Positions 61,871 through 64,000 of a stretch of 64,000 bases of DNA are shown here, one piece after another. Every line of letters begins with the position of its first letter. The stretch's first letter is position 1. The notes under the pieces are model-generated. The model searched no databases. It had not been told where the DNA came from and was given only the letters and a program-made list of their open reading frames with translations. Source of the DNA: Serilophus lunatus (Eukaryota; Chordata; Aves; Passeriformes; Eurylaimidae); NCBI GenBank assembly GCA_013399895.1, contig VXBA01001023.1, forward strand, positions 993,348-1,057,347, given 5' to 3'. Both the position numbers and the translations under genes were made by a program.

Positions 61871-61890
61871 CACGTGGGAAGGAGCACGTG
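61871..61890. promoter_or_regulatory. Paired canonical E-boxes
   Basis: Two CACGTG hexamers lie 8 bases apart (61871-61876 and 61885-61890). Paired E-boxes with a short spacer are bound by bHLH factors such as CLOCK-BMAL1, MYC/MAX or USF. The spacer is slightly longer than the 6-7 bases described for the clock arrangement. Function is inference. Confidence 0.3.
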
Positions 61891-63101
61891 GCATTGAGGG
61901 AGAGTGGAGACCGTCGTGTTGGTGGGAATTCTGTCTTTGGGCTGGTTGGATTGTGTAGCTGTCGTGGGATATTGACACAGGTTGAAACACCAATGTTTAT
62001 GGCATCTCCAAGGAAGAGCCAGGACCCAATCCAGGTGTCAGGGTGCTGGAGGTACAGGGGGTGCTCACCACAAAACCTCAGACACTCTGGGGCTGTTGGC
62101 AGTGCTGAGGCCTCAGCTGGAGCTGTGATTTCCATGGAAGCAGCTCAGAGCAGTGCAGGAGCCTCCACCTGAAGGCAGGGAAGTGCAAGGTGAGGACTCA
62201 GCTTCAGTTCCCAAATGCTGCTGGTGGTGGTGGAGCTGTTTGTTGTGCGGCCTAGGGCAGGGGGTGGGGGCTTGCTCTTCCCAACTGCTTGTTTGATCTG
62301 ACTGTTTTCCGCAAGTACTCCAGTAAATGAACCACCTAATTGGGAGGAGTTGTGTACGTGGAAGTGGGACAGAGATGATACCGCTATTAATGTTTTCTTG
62401 GGAGGGGATTTACTGAAATGCTAAGAAACCCCATGCTGAGATCAGCGTCTCTGTGATGGATGCAGTGGGGCAATTCAGAGAGCTTCCATGTGAAATGGAG
62501 GAAGGGTTTCCCATCCCCTTTCCACAAGGGAGGATGTGAAGCCAAGGGAGATGAGGTGAGTCCCCCCAGGAGGTGGCCACGTCAATCCCAGGGAAGCATG
62601 GATAACATGGAATGGAAAGGAAAAGCCTTTCCCCCCTCTGCTCTGGCACCTACTCTAGATGCCTGGGCACTCCATCAGGCTCAGGATTTGCCGCCTGTTT
62701 ACCAACCAACTCAAGATGGAGTTGAACTGGTGACCTAAAGGTGAAAGGCTCTGCATCTTATTAGAATTACTGTGAGCTGCTGAATGAGTCCCCCATGGCA
62801 GTTAAGATTTGATTATGGTTCTAGAAAATGTCCAGCTTTTACAATTACTGTCAAAGCAGTGGTAAGCCCCTCTTTGATTCCTGGGTGTAGCTCGTGCTTT
62901 TCTTAACCTCACACATATGCTGGCATATTTACAGTAAGTGCTCAGGGGTTTGTTTTTTTTAATTATTATTATTTTTTATTTTTGAATTAAAAATGAAAGT
63001 CCCCCAGGGAAATTATGCAATGGGAAATAGCCACTTCAATAAACTCGACTCACACATTTTATTGATTATGGCAAATTTAATTATTCCATTTAAACTTTGC
63101 T

Positions 63102-63115
63102 TACACACACACACA
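63102..63115 (+). repeat. Short AC microsatellite
   Basis: Seven AC units, followed by A5. Short and probably of little consequence. Confidence 0.85.
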
Positions 63116-63546
63116 AAAACCCCTGTCCTTTTCTTCCTACATGTTTTTCCTGTTTTTGTATACCTCTCTACAGTACTATATATTATTTTAAACTTTTTAG
63201 AGAAGAAATACTCAAGGCTTAGTTTCTTCCCCTAATTATAAATTAAAACCTAGAAAACATACCATAAATCTTATTCAAAACACCTTCAAATGGAACTCCT
63301 AATTGTTAAAGTGCAGTAATTATGGCTTTTAATACAGTTCTTTTGCTTCTGCCATATATGACGTGCACCATTCTTGCTAAGGGAGACAACTATTCAAGTG
63401 CAAAGCATGTTAAAAAACCAAGAGAACAAAGCATAGAGGAAAATGGGTATTTCTCTTACTCAGAACTCCATTGGGTGATGCTGTTCATTTTCTTGATGCT
63501 CAGATATTACCCAGAACTGATGACCTGCACTTAAATACAACCACAA

Positions 63547-63624
63547 TCTGATGTAAACTGGCGAGGCTCCCTTGGATTAAATGGATTCACTCCAGTTTGC
63601 ACCAAATGAGGATTAGGCCCCTGT
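63547..63624. repeat. Palindromic fossil repeat
   Basis: TGATGTAAACTGGCGAGGCT and, inverted, ACTCCAGTTTGCACC form imperfect arms around a TTGGATTAAATGGAT centre, followed by ATGAGGATTAGGCCCC. The pattern resembles an amniote hairpin repeat I remember as GATGTAAACTGGCATAGCTC at the start, CAATGG in the centre and TGAGGATCTGGCCC at the end, frequent in turtles and crocodilians. It is a different family from the element at 56454 but of the same age class. Name and age are from memory. Confidence 0.55.
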
Positions 63625-64000
63625 TGTGATGATCCTGACAAGAACTTGGGCTAAAGATGAGTTTGGAAGCAATCAACCCAAATCCTCAGCCTGGCTGATT
63701 CCATTTGTTTTTCTGGCAAGTCATGGATTTCTGAGAATATGACCTCGTTGCAATATGTATTACACCAAATCCTTCACTTAATGAGCACATTGCCACAGAT
63801 GGTGCTGTCTGTGCCATAACTCCCCAAAACATTTCCATTTCCTTCCCCATAACTGTCACCACACTTGGTCTGGCCACCGTGGCGAGGGAACTTGGCCATG
63901 TGGCAGATCCCAGACTGAGCTCTTGGCCCAGATGACACACACAAGAATTATTTTGCAGATGGGCCGGCCTAGGACACGTGTTCCCGCTGGGATCACTGCT
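63625..64000. other. Non-coding stretch to the window end
   Basis: No gene seen. The minus-strand frame at 63686-63940 is unrecognised. A CACGTG E-box lies at 63975-63980, next to the GC-rich GGGCCGGCCTAGG. Confidence 0.5.

Larger units (their letters stand above)
56593..63546. other. Non-coding stretch, no gene recognised
   Basis: It contains a CpG pocket (56700-56840), a tandem duplication (56905), a TTG run (about 57287-57302), a T19 run followed by A/T-rich sequence with one unknown base (58469-58520), paired E-boxes (61871) and an AC run (63102-63115). The segments 57830-57945 and 58080-58200 look low-copy with TF-like cores and may be conserved non-coding elements. Confidence 0.45.

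Noticed and set aside
1..64000. Search for CRISPR arrays, toxin or defence systems, operons, rRNA and known microRNA hairpins
   Set aside because: None seen. The sequence is vertebrate nuclear DNA and shows no regularly spaced repeats, operon structure or recognised mature microRNA.

Overview
The window is vertebrate nuclear DNA and almost certainly from a bird. The best evidence is a well-preserved CR1 LINE 3' end at 24188-24484 whose body and tail match the avian (neoavian/passerine-like) CR1 3' region as I remember it. There are also a rearranged CR1 copy at 15120-15525 and a short CR1 tail at 3037-3090. SINEs of the Alu or B1 kind are absent, fossil amniote repeats are thinly spread, and the rest is low-copy sequence. 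I recognised no bacterial operons, phage genes, CRISPR arrays, rRNA or tRNA.

I could not recognise any protein-coding gene. Most open frames are short. The longest (223 codons, minus strand, 5857-6528) is only slightly longer than chance predicts for 64 kb and has no family signature. The window therefore reads as a large intron or an intergenic interval. No homology search was possible, so isolated exons of a gene I do not know cannot be excluded. Several segments with good splice-site context are listed as candidates only.

Layout. 1-9 kb: unannotated sequence with a G-quadruplex motif, a CR1 tail, a T-rich tract and a MIR-like fossil SINE. 9.2-9.8 kb: an AT-rich block dense in homeodomain- and GATA-like sites with an embedded CpG pocket, which looks like a conserved non-coding element. 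11.5 kb: a second MIR-like fossil. 15.1-15.5 kb: CR1 ORF2 sequence fused directly to CR1 3'-end sequence on the minus strand. 16.8-17.5 kb: the one clear CpG island, with a near-consensus RFX X-box, a YY1-like site and a GC box; this is the best promoter candidate. 18-25 kb: unannotated sequence, an AT microsatellite and the best CR1 copy. 25-45 kb: low-copy sequence with homopolymers, one 30-N gap inside a poly-A tract, and several splice-bounded candidate exons, the best at 41522-41730. 45.1-45.6 kb: a cluster of GTTAAC palindromes that may bound a solo LTR. 52.4 kb: a third MIR-like fossil. 56.5 kb and 63.5 kb: two palindromic fossil repeats resembling hairpin-forming elements common in turtles and crocodilians. 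56.7-56.84 kb: a CpG pocket with a CRE-like site. 61.87 kb: paired CACGTG E-boxes.

No gene set that works together can be described. The informative content is the CpG-island promoter candidate, the repeat archaeology and the candidate regulatory blocks. I found no convincing new biological system.
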